This document shows, piece after piece, positions 47,721 through 56,967 of a stretch of DNA of 64,000 bases; positions within the stretch are counted from its first letter, which is position 1; each line of letters begins with the position of its first letter. Source of the DNA: Homoserinibacter sp. YIM 151385 (GTDB taxonomy: Bacteria; Actinomycetota; Actinomycetes; Actinomycetales; Microbacteriaceae). A program made the position numbers and the translations under genes. Location of the stretch: assembly GCF_027912415.1 (NCBI RefSeq), contig NZ_CP115175.1, forward strand, positions 682,001-746,000, written 5' to 3'. The notes under the pieces are model-generated. The model ran no database searches. It saw only the letters and a program-made list of their open reading frames with translations, and was not told the origin of the DNA.

Positions 47721-48916
47721 CCCTCGGCGCCCGCGGTGCGGAGCGCCTCGGGGATCGCCGCGAGGTAGCCCTCGAGGTTGCGGCGCGTCTCGCCGACGGA
47801 GTCGCCGCCGAACTTGTCGAGCACCGCCTCCGCGAGCACGAGCGCGACCATCGCCTCCGCGACGACGCCCGCGGCGGGGACCGCGCAGACGTCGCTGCGC
47901 TGGTGGTGGGCCTGTGCCTCCTCGCCCGTCGCGACGTCCACGGTGCGCAGCGCGTGCGGCACGGTCGCGATGGGCTTCATGCCGGCGCGCACGCGGAGCA
48001 CGGTGCCGGTCGACATGCCGCCCTCGGTGCCGCCCGCCCTGTCGCTGAGCCGCTCGATCCGGCTCTCGCCCGGCACGATCTCGTCGTGCGCGCGGGAGCC
48101 CGGGCGGCGGGTCGTCTCGAAGCCGTCGCCGACCTCGACGCCCTTGATCGCCTGGATCCCCATGAGCGCGGCCGCGAGCCTCGCGTCGAGCCGGCGGTCC
48201 CAGTGGGTGTAGCTGCCGAGCCCCGGCGGGACCCCGTAGGCGAGCACCTCGACGACGCCGCCGAGCGTGTCGCCCTCGTCGTGCGCGCGGTCGATGCGCG
48301 CGACCATCGCCTCGCTCGTCGCCTGGTCGAAGCAGCGCAGCGGGTCGCCGTCGAGGCGCGCGACGTCCTCGGGGCCGGGCAGCGGCGAGCCCTCGGGCAC
48401 GCGCACCGTCTCGATCGAGAGCGTGTGCGCGACGAGGCGGATGCCGAGCTCGCCGAGGAAGGCACGCGCGACGGCGCCGAGGGCCACGCGTGCCGCGGTC
48501 TCGCGCGCGGAGGCCCGCTCGAGCACGTTGCGCGCCTCCGGGAAGTCGTACTTCTGCATGCCGACGAGGTCGGCGTGGCCGGGGCGGGGGCGCGTGAGCG
48601 CCGCCCCGCGGCCCTTCGGCAGGGTCTCGGGGTCGACCGGGGTCGCGCTCATGACGTCGACCCAGCGCGGCCACTCGGTGTTGCCGATGCGCAGCGCCAC
48701 GGGCGAGCCCATGGTCGCCCCGAAGCGGATGCCGCCCGAGATCGAGAGCTCGTCCTGCTCGAACTTCATGCGGGCGCCGCGCCCGTAGCCGAGCTTGCGG
48801 CGCTGGAGGTCGGCCTGGATCTGCTCGGGCGAGACGGGGACGCCCGCCGGCAGCCCCTCGAGGATCGCGACGAGCTCGGGGCCATGGGACTCACCCGCGG
48901 TCAACCAGCGAAGCAT
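47717..48916 (-). CDS. aroC: Chorismate synthase
   Basis: A 399-residue FMN-dependent enzyme producing chorismate from EPSP. It shows the N-terminal GESHGPELV, the phosphate-binding [31 protein letters not shown] and the late [20 protein letters not shown]. Three ATGs lie close together (48925, 48922, 48916); 48916 was chosen because GGAGG is then nine bases upstream and the protein starts [12 protein letters not shown], the usual form. Confidence 0.96.
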   Translation of the reverse strand: MLRWLTAGESHGPELVAILEGLPAGVPVSPEQIQADLQRRKLGYGRGARMKFEQDELSISGGIRFGATMGSPVALRIGNTEWPRWVDVMSATPVDPETLPKGRGAALTRPRPGHADLVGMQKYDFPEARNVLERASARETAARVALGAVARAFLGELGIRLVAHTLSIETVRVPEGSPLPGPEDVARLDGDPLRCFDQATSEAMVARIDRAHDEGDTLGGVVEVLAYGVPPGLGSYTHWDRRLDARLAAALMGIQAIKGVEVGDGFETTRRPGSRAHDEIVPGESRIERLSDRAGGTEGGMSTGTVLRVRAGMKPIATVPHALRTVDVATGEEAQAHHQRSDVCAVPAAGVVAEAMVALVLAEAVLDKFGGDSVGETRRNLEGYLAAIPEALRTAGAEG

Positions 48917-48921
48917 GGGCA

Positions 48922-49773
48922 TCATCCTCCCATGCCGGCCGACCCCAGGCCGACCGCGTCGCGCATGGCCGCGAGCACCTCGGCCTCCCGCTCGAGCGCG
49001 GCGCCGGGCGCGCCCCCGGCGAAGATCCTCACCTGGAGGAGCGCCTGGTGCAGGAGCATCTCGAGACCGCGGACCACGGGGAGGCCCGCCGCGAGCCAGG
49101 CTTCCCCGAGCTCCCCCGGCCACGGCTCGTAGGCGACGTCGAGGAGGCTCGCGCCCGCATCCCGCGCCGCGAGCAGGCGCGCCGGATCGACGCGCGCATC
49201 GCCCGGGAGCGAGCGCACGACGGCGTCGACATCCTGCGGCAGCGCCTCGTCGAGCCGGCGGAGCTCGAGGCGGAGCCCGATCCCCTCGGCGAGCGACGCG
49301 AGCTCCGCGGCGCGAGCGGGCTCCCGGACCGCGATGACGGCCTCCTCGGCGTCGAGGCGCCGGAGGGCGACGAGCACGGATGCGGCCGTCGCGCCGCCGC
49401 CGAGCACGAGCGCGCGGTCGACCCGCCGGATGCCGTGCTCCGCATAGGCGGCGACGAGGCCGTCGACATCCGTGTTGAAGCCGGAGAGCCGGCCGCCGTC
49501 CAGCAGGACCGTGTTCGCGCCGCCCGCCGTCTCGACGAGCGCCTCGCGCTCCGCGAGCATCGGCACGACCTCGCGCTTGAGCGGCATCGTGAGCGAGAGC
49601 CCGCGCCAGCGGTCGTCGAGGCCGTCGAGGAAGGCGGCGAGCCCGCCCGAGGCGACCTCGATCCGCTCGTACGACCAGTCGAGGCCGAGCACGCGGTACG
49701 CGGCGAGATGGAGCTGCGGCGACCGCGAGTGCGCGATCGGCGAGCCGAGGACCGCGAGGCGGCGCTCAGCCAC
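48922..49773 (-). CDS. aroE: Shikimate dehydrogenase
   Basis: A 283-residue NADPH-dependent enzyme for the fourth shikimate step. The substrate domain has [13 protein letters not shown], the catalytic Lys in TMPLKREV and Asp in FNTDVDG. The Rossmann domain has [16 protein letters not shown] start 49773 overlaps the mltG stop by eight bases. The gene heads the aroE-C-K-B run. Confidence 0.93.
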   Translation of the reverse strand: MAERRLAVLGSPIAHSRSPQLHLAAYRVLGLDWSYERIEVASGGLAAFLDGLDDRWRGLSLTMPLKREVVPMLAEREALVETAGGANTVLLDGGRLSGFNTDVDGLVAAYAEHGIRRVDRALVLGGGATAASVLVALRRLDAEEAVIAVREPARAAELASLAEGIGLRLELRRLDEALPQDVDAVVRSLPGDARVDPARLLAARDAGASLLDVAYEPWPGELGEAWLAAGLPVVRGLEMLLHQALLQVRIFAGGAPGAALEREAEVLAAMRDAVGLGSAGMGG

Positions 49774-51052
49774 AGTAGTCGGGGTTGCTCCGGCACCAGG
49801 CGTGCAGCTTCGCGACGGCCTGCTCGTGCTCCGCGATGGTGTTCGTGAACTCCGTCTCGCCGGATTCCAGGTTCACCGCGACGAAGTACAGCCACGAGCC
49901 GTCCACCGGGTTCATCGCCGCGTCGATCGCGGTCGCGCCGGGCGCCGCGATCGGGCCGATCGGCAGCCCCGTCATCTGGTACGTGTTGTAGTCGTTCTTC
50001 GCGGCGCGCTCCTCGTCGGTCGTGAAGACCGAGCCCGAGGTCGAGTCGGCCCCGTAGTGCGAGGTCGAGTCGAACTGGAGCATCATGTCCGCCTTCAGGC
50101 GATTCTGGATGACGCGGGAGACCTTGTAGAAGTCGTCCGGCAGACGCGCCTCGCGCTGCACGAGCGACGCGATCGTGAGGACGCGGTGGCGCTCCTTCTC
50201 CGGCACCCCGGCCTCGTCGAGCTCCTGGACGGTGCGGTCGACGAGCTGCTGGATGACCTGCTCGGGCGTGACCCCGGGGTCGAAGGTCCAGGTCGCCGGG
50301 AAGAGGTAGCCCTCGAGCGTGCCGGCGGGGTTGTCGACACCGTAGTCGGCGGGGTCCTCGGCCGCGGCCTGCAGCTCCTCGAGCGGGAGGCCGGTGCCGG
50401 CGCTGATGAGCTCCAGCTCGCGCGCGAGCACGACGCCCTCGGGGATCTGCACCGTCGCGGTCCTGCGGTTCGACTCGTCGAGCAGCGCCGCGAGCGCGGA
50501 CTCGGCGCTCATCTCCCGCTGGAGGGTGTACGTGCCGGGGATGAAGTTCGGGGCCTCGCCCGCGGCCTCCTTCTCGAGGAGGAGGTCGTAGAAGGCCTGG
50601 TAGGTCATCGTGACGTCGAGGTCGACGAGGGTCTGCGCGATCGTGCCGCCGATGTCGCCGTCGACGATCGTGACGTCGACCTCCTCGCCGTTGCCCGATC
50701 CCTCGTAGTCGTTCGGGAGCTGGATGCCGAGCACCTCGCGGATCTGCGGCTCGAACAGCGACCAGGCGGCGACCCCGGCGCCGCCGAGGGCGCCGAGGAC
50801 GAGGACGAGCACGACGATCCAGCCCCAGCGGCGCTTCCGCGGCGGCTTCGGCGGGCGGGTCGCCGCGCGGGCGTCCTGCTCCTCGCGCGCCGCGCGGCGG
50901 CTCGGGAGCGGCCTCGAGGCGCTCGCGGCGGCGGCGGCCGCCGCGACGCCCGTCACCGGCCCCGGGGCCGGCCGGCCCGCCTCGGAGCGGCGGGCCCGCG
51001 GCTCCTCCGGCTGCGCCTGGAAGATGTCGTCCCAGCTCGGCTCAGTCGCCAC
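49766..51052 (-). CDS. mltG: Endolytic murein transglycosylase
   Basis: A 428-residue membrane protein that cleaves nascent peptidoglycan glycans. A long proline-, alanine- and arginine-rich cytoplasmic region (1-77) precedes one membrane helix (about 78-100). The extracytoplasmic YceG domain holds the catalytic Glu in IASLVQREARLPDDF, then NRLKADMMLQFDST and TYQMTGLPIGPIAAPG. The GTG at 51052 was chosen for its position just inside the ruvX 3' end (11-base overlap). The long basic N-terminus is common in actinobacterial forms. Confidence 0.93.
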   Translation of the reverse strand: MATEPSWDDIFQAQPEEPRARRSEAGRPAPGPVTGVAAAAAAASASRPLPSRRAAREEQDARAATRPPKPPRKRRWGWIVVLVLVLGALGGAGVAAWSLFEPQIREVLGIQLPNDYEGSGNGEEVDVTIVDGDIGGTIAQTLVDLDVTMTYQAFYDLLLEKEAAGEAPNFIPGTYTLQREMSAESALAALLDESNRRTATVQIPEGVVLARELELISAGTGLPLEELQAAAEDPADYGVDNPAGTLEGYLFPATWTFDPGVTPEQVIQQLVDRTVQELDEAGVPEKERHRVLTIASLVQREARLPDDFYKVSRVIQNRLKADMMLQFDSTSHYGADSTSGSVFTTDEERAAKNDYNTYQMTGLPIGPIAAPGATAIDAAMNPVDGSWLYFVAVNLESGETEFTNTIAEHEQAVAKLHAWCRSNPDYCG

Positions 51053-51509
51053 GCTCTGCCCGTCCTCCCGATTCCACCCGGATCCCGGGCTCGCGCCCCG
51101 ACGACCGTTCGGCGTCGAGCGCATCCTGCAAGATGATAACGGCGGCGACCTGATCGACGACGGAGCGCGAGCGCTTCGCCGAGCGGCCCGAGGCCCGCAG
51201 CGCCCGCTGGGCGACGTTCGTGCTCATCCGCTCGTCGACGAGGCGGACGGGGATGCCGAGGCCGGCCAGCCACTCGGCGAAGGCCCGCGCGTCCTCGGTC
51301 GAGGGCGTGTCGCCGCCGCGGAGGGAGACCGGCAGCCCGACGACGAGCTCGATCGGCGCGTACTCGGCGAGGAGCTCGGGGATGCGCCGCTCGTGCTCGC
51401 CGCGCGCGACCGTCTCGACGGGGGTCGCGAGGAGGCCGTCGCGGTCGCAGCTCGCGACGCCGACGCGGGCGCGGCCGACGTCGATCCCCAGCCGGACTCC
51501 CGGCCGCAT
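51042..51509 (-). CDS. ruvX: RuvX/YqgF-type RNase H-fold nuclease
   Basis: A 155-residue putative Holliday-junction resolvase or 16S pre-rRNA processing nuclease. It shows the RNase H-like acidic start LGIDVGRARVGVA, VVGLPVSLRG, VDERMSTNVAQ and the late Asp of VVDQVAAVIIL. The ATG shares one base with the alaS stop (TGATG). The alaS-ruvX-mltG-aroE order matches M. tuberculosis. Confidence 0.93.
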   Translation of the reverse strand: MRPGVRLGIDVGRARVGVASCDRDGLLATPVETVARGEHERRIPELLAEYAPIELVVGLPVSLRGGDTPSTEDARAFAEWLAGLGIPVRLVDERMSTNVAQRALRASGRSAKRSRSVVDQVAAVIILQDALDAERSSGREPGIRVESGGRAERGD

Positions 51510-54166
51510 CAGCCTTCCAGCTCGGCGCGGATGGCCGTCAGCGCGTCGCCGATGCGGCCCGCGTCCGTGCCGCCGCCCTGCGCGAGGTCGTCCTTGCCGC
51601 CGCCGCCGCCGCCGAGCACGCCGGCCGCGAGCTTCGCGAGCGCGCCCGCGCGTGCGCCGACCCCGCGCGCCGCCTCGCTCGTCGCGACGACGACGGCCGG
51701 CTTCTCGCCGATCCGCGCCGCGAGCGCGACGACGGACGGCTCGGAGCCGAGCCGTTCGCGCACGCCCTGGGCGAGCCGGCGGAGGTCGTCGGCGGAGCCG
51801 AGCTCGCCGAGGTCCTCCGCGACCAGCACGACGGAGCCCGCGCGGCCCGCGGTGCCGGCGAGCGCCGGGACGCGCCCGGACAGCTGGCTCGACTCGAAGG
51901 CCTGGATCTTCTTCTCGGCCGCCCGGAGGCTCTGCACGAGCTCCTCGATGCGCTGCGGCAGCTGCTCGCGCGGCGTCTTGAGCGAGGAGGTCAGCGTCTG
52001 CACGATGGCGCGCTCCGCCGCGAGCTCGCGGAAGGCGTCGAGCCCCACGAGCGCCTCGACGCGGCGGTTCGACGATCCGACGGAGGCCTCGCTGACGAGG
52101 CTCACGACGCCGACCTCGGCCGATCGGCCGACGTGCGTGCCCGCGCAGAGCTCGCGCGACCAGGGGCCGCCGATGTCGACCATGCGGACCGTGTCGCCGT
52201 ACTTCTCGCCGAAGAGCGCCATCGCGCCCGCCGCCTTGGCCTCGTCGATCGGCATGACGCGCGTCACGACCTCGAGGTTGTCGCGCACGGCCGCGTTCGC
52301 GACCTCCTCGATCTCGCTGCGGGTGTCGGGCGAGAGCGCCTGGCTCCAGCTGAAGTCGAGGCGCATGTAGCCGGCCTTGTTGAAGGAGCCGGACTGGTGC
52401 GCGTCCTGGCCGAGCGTCTGGCGGAGGGCCGCGTGGACGAGGTGCGTCGCGGAGTGCGCCTGCGCCGCCGCGTGGCGGGCGACCGGGTCGACGACCGCGG
52501 TCGCCGCATCCCCCGCCGCGACCTCGCCGGAGCGGACCTGCACGGTGTGGCTGATGAGCCCCTTCACCGGGCGCTGCACGTCGAGCACCTCGAGGTCGAA
52601 GCCGTTGCCCACGATGCTGCCCGCGTCGGCCGACTGCCCGCCGGACTCCGGGTAGAGCGAGGTCTCCGCGAGGATGACCTCCGCGATGTCGCCCGTCGAG
52701 ATGACGGGGGCCGAGACGCCGTCGACGAGGATGCCGAGCACCGTGGAGGGCGTCGTGAGCTCCTCGTAGCCGGTGAAGACGGTCTCGCCCTGTGCGCGGA
52801 ACGGCGAGTAGGCGGCGAGATCCGCGATGCGGCCCTTCTTCGACTTCGCGTCGGCCTTCGCGCGCGTGCGCTGCTCGGTCATGAGCTCGTCGAAGGCGAC
52901 GCGGTCCACCGAGAGCCCGGCCTCCTCCGCCATCTCGAGGGTGAGGTCGATCGGGAACCCGAATGTGTCGTGCAGCTGGAAGGCCGTCGCACCGGGGAGC
53001 GAGGCGGCGCCCGAGGACTTCGTCCTGGCCACCGCCGTGTCGAGGATCGTCGTGCCGCTCGCGAGGGTGCGCAGGAAGGTCTCCTCCTCCGCGAGGGCGA
53101 GGCGCGAGGTGCGGTCCCACTGCTCGAGCACGTCCGAGTAGGCGGGCGCCATCGCGTCCCGGCTCGCCGTGAAGAGCTCGTGGAAGCTCGGCGCGTCGAC
53201 GCCGAGGAGGCGCATGGCGCGGATCGAGCGGCGCAGCAGGCGGCGCAGGATGTAGCCGCGGCCCTCGTTCGACGGCGCGACGCCGTCCGTCATGAGCATG
53301 AGCGAGGAGCGCACGTGATCGGCGATGACGCGCATCCGCACGTCGTCCTCGTGGTCGGCGCCGTAGCGGCGCCCCGCGAGCTCCGCGGCGCGGTCGAGCA
53401 CGGGGCGGACCTGGTCGATCTCGTACATGTTGTCGACGCCCTGCTTGAGGAAGGCGACGCGCTCCATGCCCATGCCGGTGTCGATGTTCTTGCGCGGCAG
53501 CTCGCCGATGATGTCGAAGTCGATCTTCGAGCGGACGTTCTCGATCGCGTACTGCATGAAGACGAGATTCCAGATCTCGACGTAGCGGTCGTCGTCGGTC
53601 GCGGGGCCGCCGTCGGCACCGTAGGCGGGACCGCGGTCGAAGAAGATCTCCGAGCAGGGGCCCGCGGGGCCGGGCTGCCCGGTCGACCAGTAGTTCGAGT
53701 CCTTGCCGAGGTTCTGGATCCGCTCGTCGGGGAGCCCGGCGATCTTCTTCCAGAGCGCGCGCGCCTCCTCGTCCTCCTCGTAGACCGTGACCCAGAGGTC
53801 CTTCTCCTGGAAGCCGAGGCCGCCGTCCGCCTCCGAGGAGGTGAGCAGCTCCCACGCGTAGGAGATCGCCCCCTCCTTGAAGTAGTCGCCGAAGGAGAAG
53901 TTGCCGTTCATCTGGAAGAACGTGCCGTGACGGGGGGTCTTGCCGACCTCCTCGATGTCGTTCGTCCGGATGCACTTCTGCACGCTCGTGGCGCGGTCGT
54001 ACGGAGCCGGCACGACGCCGGTCAGGTACGGGATGAACGGCACCATCCCCGCCACCGTGAACAGCAGCGAGGGGTCGTCGCTCACGAGCGAGGCGGAGGG
54101 GACGACGGTGTGGCCGCGGTCGCCGAAGTAGGCGAGCCAGCGGCGCTGGATGTCGGCGGTCTGCAC
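51509..54166 (-). CDS. alaS: Alanyl-tRNA synthetase
   Basis: An 885-residue class II synthetase. The catalytic domain (about 1-250) has SVQKCIRTNDIEEVGKTPRH and FFQMNGNFSFGDYFKEGAI. The editing domain carries HSATHLVHAALR and the Cys of SRELCAGTHVGRS for clearing Ser- or Gly-tRNA-Ala. The C-Ala domain ends in the glycine run GVLGGGGGGKDDLAQGGG. The GTG start lies 54 bases after the small membrane gene. Confidence 0.97.
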   Translation of the reverse strand: MQTADIQRRWLAYFGDRGHTVVPSASLVSDDPSLLFTVAGMVPFIPYLTGVVPAPYDRATSVQKCIRTNDIEEVGKTPRHGTFFQMNGNFSFGDYFKEGAISYAWELLTSSEADGGLGFQEKDLWVTVYEEDEEARALWKKIAGLPDERIQNLGKDSNYWSTGQPGPAGPCSEIFFDRGPAYGADGGPATDDDRYVEIWNLVFMQYAIENVRSKIDFDIIGELPRKNIDTGMGMERVAFLKQGVDNMYEIDQVRPVLDRAAELAGRRYGADHEDDVRMRVIADHVRSSLMLMTDGVAPSNEGRGYILRRLLRRSIRAMRLLGVDAPSFHELFTASRDAMAPAYSDVLEQWDRTSRLALAEEETFLRTLASGTTILDTAVARTKSSGAASLPGATAFQLHDTFGFPIDLTLEMAEEAGLSVDRVAFDELMTEQRTRAKADAKSKKGRIADLAAYSPFRAQGETVFTGYEELTTPSTVLGILVDGVSAPVISTGDIAEVILAETSLYPESGGQSADAGSIVGNGFDLEVLDVQRPVKGLISHTVQVRSGEVAAGDAATAVVDPVARHAAAQAHSATHLVHAALRQTLGQDAHQSGSFNKAGYMRLDFSWSQALSPDTRSEIEEVANAAVRDNLEVVTRVMPIDEAKAAGAMALFGEKYGDTVRMVDIGGPWSRELCAGTHVGRSAEVGVVSLVSEASVGSSNRRVEALVGLDAFRELAAERAIVQTLTSSLKTPREQLPQRIEELVQSLRAAEKKIQAFESSQLSGRVPALAGTAGRAGSVVLVAEDLGELGSADDLRRLAQGVRERLGSEPSVVALAARIGEKPAVVVATSEAARGVGARAGALAKLAAGVLGGGGGGKDDLAQGGGTDAGRIGDALTAIRAELEG

Positions 54167-54220
54167 GGGTCCTGCGGTTCCTGTCGGTGCGGGGGCGGTG
54201 CGGCGCGGCGCCGCGCGGCG

Positions 54221-54439
54221 CTACTTGGAGAGGTCGGCGATCTTCTGCTCGGCGGTCTCGACCGCCGCGCGGAGCTCGGCCTCGCGAGCCTTGTAGCCGT
54301 CGACGACCGACTCCCCGAACTCCCGGGCCTTGTGGTCGACCTCGTCGAGGAATGCGCGCCCCTCGGGGCTGCGCGAGACCTGGTGGGCGGCGACGAATCC
54401 GACGACGACGCCGGCGATGAGCCAGAGCGCTCTCGACAT
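54221..54439 (-). CDS. Small membrane-anchored protein between rpsD and alaS
   Basis: A 72-residue protein with one N-terminal helix (about 4-20) and a charged, probably coiled-coil tail (about 27-70) ending EQKIADLSK. Small proteins of this kind are usual at this locus in Actinobacteria, but the function is unknown. The ATG is preceded by a purine-rich GAGGAGAGGGA. Two hairpins lie directly upstream. Confidence 0.75.
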   Translation of the reverse strand: MSRALWLIAGVVVGFVAAHQVSRSPEGRAFLDEVDHKAREFGESVVDGYKAREAELRAAVETAEQKIADLSK

Positions 54440-54457
54440 GCTGCTTCCCTCTCCTCA

Positions 54458-54487
54458 GGAGTTCCGGGGCCGTTGCCCCGAGGCTCC
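54458..54487 (-). other. Hairpin just upstream of the small membrane gene
   Basis: GGAG and CTCC at the base, a symmetrical 3/3 internal loop, then CGGGGC and GCCCCG around CGTT. It ends 18 bases before the start codon, next to the ribosome-binding site, so it may affect translation. Confidence 0.4.
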
Positions 54488-54493
54488 AACACT

Positions 54494-54525
54494 ACGGGGT
54501 CGGGCGGCTCGAGGCCGCCCCCCGT
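54494..54525. other. Bulged 12-bp hairpin in the rpsD-alaS spacer
   Basis: ACGGG and CCCGT, a 3-base bulge, then GGGCGGC and GCCGCCC around TCGAG. It is the middle of three consecutive hairpins between rpsD and the small membrane gene. Confidence 0.4.
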
Positions 54526-54557
54526 CGCCGCGGCCCGCCCTCGCCACCGCGGAGACG

Positions 54558-54592
54558 ACGACGGCCCCCGGCGCGATGCCGGGGGCCGTCGT
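54558..54592. terminator. Strong terminator after rpsD
   Basis: Perfect 15-base arms (54558-54572 and 54578-54592) around GCGAT, 13 bases past the rpsD stop. Confidence 0.85.
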
Positions 54593-54604
54593 GGACGACG
54601 TGCG

Positions 54605-55234
54605 TCAGCGCGCCGCGTAGTACTCGACGACGAGCTGGACCTCGGCGGTCACGGGGACCTCGGCGCGCTTCGGGCGGCGCACGAGGCGCGCCTGCAGCTT
54701 GTCGAGCTCGACCTCGAGGTAGCCCGGGACGGGCGGGAGGACCTCGGCGTGGCCGCCGGCGGCCGCCACCTGGAAGGGCTCCATCGACTCGGAGCGCTCC
54801 TTGACGTGGATGACCTGGCCCGGCTTCACGCGGAAGGAGGGGCGGTCGACGAGCTTGCCGTCGACGAGGATGTGGCGGTGCACGACGGCCTGGCGGGCCT
54901 GCGCCGTGGTGCGGGCGAAGCCGGCGCGGAGCACGAGCGCGTCGAGGCGCATCTCGAGGAGCTCGACGAGGTTCTCACCCGTCAGGCCCTTCGACTTGCG
55001 GGCCTCGGCGAAGACGATCTTGAGCTGCGCCTCGCGGATGCCGTACTGGGCGCGCAGGCGCTGCTTCTCGCGGAGGCGGACGGCGTAGTCGCTGTCCTGG
55101 CGGCGCTTGGTGCGGCCGTGCTGGCCGGGGGCGTAGGGGCGCTTCTCCATGATCCGGGCCGCCTTCGGGGTGAGGGCGACGCCGAGAGCGCGGGAGAGGC
55201 GGGTCTTGGCGCGGGTGCGCGAGGTGGTCGACAC
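54605..55234 (-). CDS. rpsD: 30S ribosomal protein S4
   Basis: A 209-residue S4. After a basic N-terminus (RTRAKTRLSRALGVALTPKA, then RPYAPGQHG) comes the S4 RNA-binding domain with LEMRLDALVLRAGFA and QARQAVVHRHILVDGKLV. It lacks the N-terminal zinc cysteines, so it is the zinc-free form. GTG 55234 opens the recognisable protein; the longer frame has no S4 homology. It stands alone with a 210-base leader and a strong terminator. Confidence 0.95.
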   Translation of the reverse strand: MSTTSRTRAKTRLSRALGVALTPKAARIMEKRPYAPGQHGRTKRRQDSDYAVRLREKQRLRAQYGIREAQLKIVFAEARKSKGLTGENLVELLEMRLDALVLRAGFARTTAQARQAVVHRHILVDGKLVDRPSFRVKPGQVIHVKERSESMEPFQVAAAGGHAEVLPPVPGYLEVELDKLQARLVRRPKRAEVPVTAEVQLVVEYYAAR

Positions 55235-55440
55235 GGGTGTCTGGCTTCCTTCTGCTGGTCTGGACGAACGGATCACGGGCGACCGCGCTCCCGCGGGAGC
55301 GCACGACGATGATTCCCGTGCAGGTGAGAGGGATGTCGGCCGCGGCACCGGATCGGCTACAGATCCTGGCGCCTTCCCCGATCGCTCGACGCAGCCGCAC
55401 GCGAGCAGACCGGTTTCAGGCCACTGGAGATGCTAGCAGA
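55235..55440 (-). promoter_or_regulatory. Long rpsD leader with an 18-base palindrome
   Basis: Between rarA and rpsD the minus strand has a candidate -10, TAGCAT (55435-55430), just after the rarA stop, giving a leader of about 190 bases. At 55285-55302 lies a perfect palindrome, GCGCTCCCG followed by CGGGAGCGC, which can fold as a hairpin. Autoregulation by S4 is possible but not shown; no known S4-leader motif is recognised. Confidence 0.4.
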
Positions 55441-55444
55441 CGGG

Positions 55445-56848
55445 TCAGTCCGCGTCGCCCGCCTCGGCGGACTCGGCGTCGGGGCCGCCGGCGGCCTCCC
55501 GCTTCGGCATCGGCTCGCCGCGCAGGATCGCACGGAGCCGCTCGAGTCGCGGGCCGATCTCGCGCTCGAGCCCGTTGCCGCTCGGGCGGTAGTACTCGCG
55601 CCCGCGGAGCTCGTCCGGGAGGTGCTGCTGCTCGGCCACGCCGAAGGGGGCGTCGTGCGCGTAGCGATAGCCCGTGCCGTGGCCGAGGCGCTTCGCGCCC
55701 GGGTAGTGGGCGTCGCGGAGCGGCTTGGGGACCCGGCCCATGCGGCCGGCCTTGACATCCCCGATCGCCTCGCCGATCGCGGCGTAGGCGGCGTTCGACT
55801 TCGGCGCCGTCGCGAGGTAGACCGTCGCCTCCGCGAGGGGGATGCGGCCCTCCGGCATGCCGATGAGCTGGACCGCCTGCGCCGCCGCGACCGCGATCGG
55901 CAGCGCCTGCGGGTCGGCCATCCCGATGTCCTCCGAGGCCGAGATGATGATGCGCCGTGCGATGAAGCGCGGGTCCTCTCCCGCCTCGATCATGCGGGCG
56001 AGGTAGTGGAGGGCCGCGTCGACATCCGAGCCGCGCACCGACTTGATGAAGGCGCTGATGACGTCGTAGTGCTCGTCGCCCTGGCGGTCGTAGCGCAGGA
56101 GCGCGCGGTCGACGGACTCCGCGACGAGCTCGGCCGTGACGACGGGCGGGCCCGCGGCGTCCTCGTCGTGGGCCGCGGCGGCCGCGATCGCGCTCGCCTC
56201 GAGCGCGGTGAGGGCGCGACGGGCGTCGCCCGAGGCGAGCCGGACGATCATCGCCCGCGCGTCCTCCGCGAGCTCGACGGCGCCCTGGAGCCCGCGCGGG
56301 TCGGCGACGGCGCGGTCGAGCAGGAGCTCGAGGTCCTCGTCGCCGAGCTGCTCGAGGGTGAGGAGGAGCGAGCGCGAGAGCAGCGGCGCCACGACCGAGA
56401 AGGACGGGTTCTCGGTCGTCGCGGCGACGAGGATGACCCAGCCGTTCTCGACGCCGGGCAGGAGCGCATCCTGCTGCGCCTTCGTGAAGCGGTGGATCTC
56501 GTCCAGGAAGAGCACGGTCGCGGTGCCGTAGAGATCGCGCTGCGTCTGCGCCTCCTCCATGACCTGCCGGACGTCCTTGACGCCCGCCGTCACCGCGGAG
56601 AGCTCGACGAAGCGGCGGCCCGAGGAGTGCGCGATCGCCTGCGCGAGCGTCGTCTTGCCCGTGCCGGGCGGCCCCCAGAGGATGACGGACACCGAGCCCG
56701 ACTCCCCCGTGCGGTCGGCCGCGAGGTTCACGAGCGGCGAGCCCGGGCGCAGCAGGTGACGCTGGCCCGCGACCTCGTCGAGCGAGGTGGGGCGCATCCG
56801 CACCGCGAGGGGCGTCGACCCCGTGCGGAGTCCCTGCTGGCCGTTCAC
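55445..56848 (-). CDS. rarA: Replication-associated recombination protein A
   Basis: A 467-residue AAA+ ATPase of the RarA/MgsA/WRNIP1 family that acts at stalled forks. Walker A is [11 protein letters not shown], Walker [10 protein letters not shown], sensor 1 AATTENPSF and the arginine finger LLSRSLL. The C-terminal tetramerisation region carries [15 protein letters not shown] and [19 protein letters not shown]. The GTG start follows TACGAT by six bases. The gene reads leftward, divergent from the cyclophilin-like gene. Confidence 0.94.
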   Translation of the reverse strand: MNGQQGLRTGSTPLAVRMRPTSLDEVAGQRHLLRPGSPLVNLAADRTGESGSVSVILWGPPGTGKTTLAQAIAHSSGRRFVELSAVTAGVKDVRQVMEEAQTQRDLYGTATVLFLDEIHRFTKAQQDALLPGVENGWVILVAATTENPSFSVVAPLLSRSLLLTLEQLGDEDLELLLDRAVADPRGLQGAVELAEDARAMIVRLASGDARRALTALEASAIAAAAAHDEDAAGPPVVTAELVAESVDRALLRYDRQGDEHYDVISAFIKSVRGSDVDAALHYLARMIEAGEDPRFIARRIIISASEDIGMADPQALPIAVAAAQAVQLIGMPEGRIPLAEATVYLATAPKSNAAYAAIGEAIGDVKAGRMGRVPKPLRDAHYPGAKRLGHGTGYRYAHDAPFGVAEQQHLPDELRGREYYRPSGNGLEREIGPRLERLRAILRGEPMPKREAAGGPDAESAEAGDAD

Positions 56849-56854
56849 CCTGCC

Positions 56855-56860
56855 ATCGTA
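56855..56860 (-). promoter_or_regulatory. -10 element of rarA, leaderless type
   Basis: Minus strand TACGAT, six bases (GGCAGG), then GTG. The AGG in the spacer is too close to the start to work as a ribosome-binding site. Confidence 0.45.
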
Positions 56861-56881
56861 GGTCGCACCGGCGACACGCCT

Positions 56882-56911
56882 TTGCCGCGGCCCGGGCGCG
56901 CTGGCTAGAGT
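56882..56911 (+). promoter_or_regulatory. Candidate promoter of the cyclophilin-like gene
   Basis: TTGCCG (56882-56887), an 18-base spacer, then TAGAGT (56906-56911), about 56 bases before the GTG start. Confidence 0.4.
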
Positions 56912-56967
56912 TCACCCCGGCAGCTGATCCGGCGCACTCGTCGCGCCCCGACCCGATCCGGAGCACC

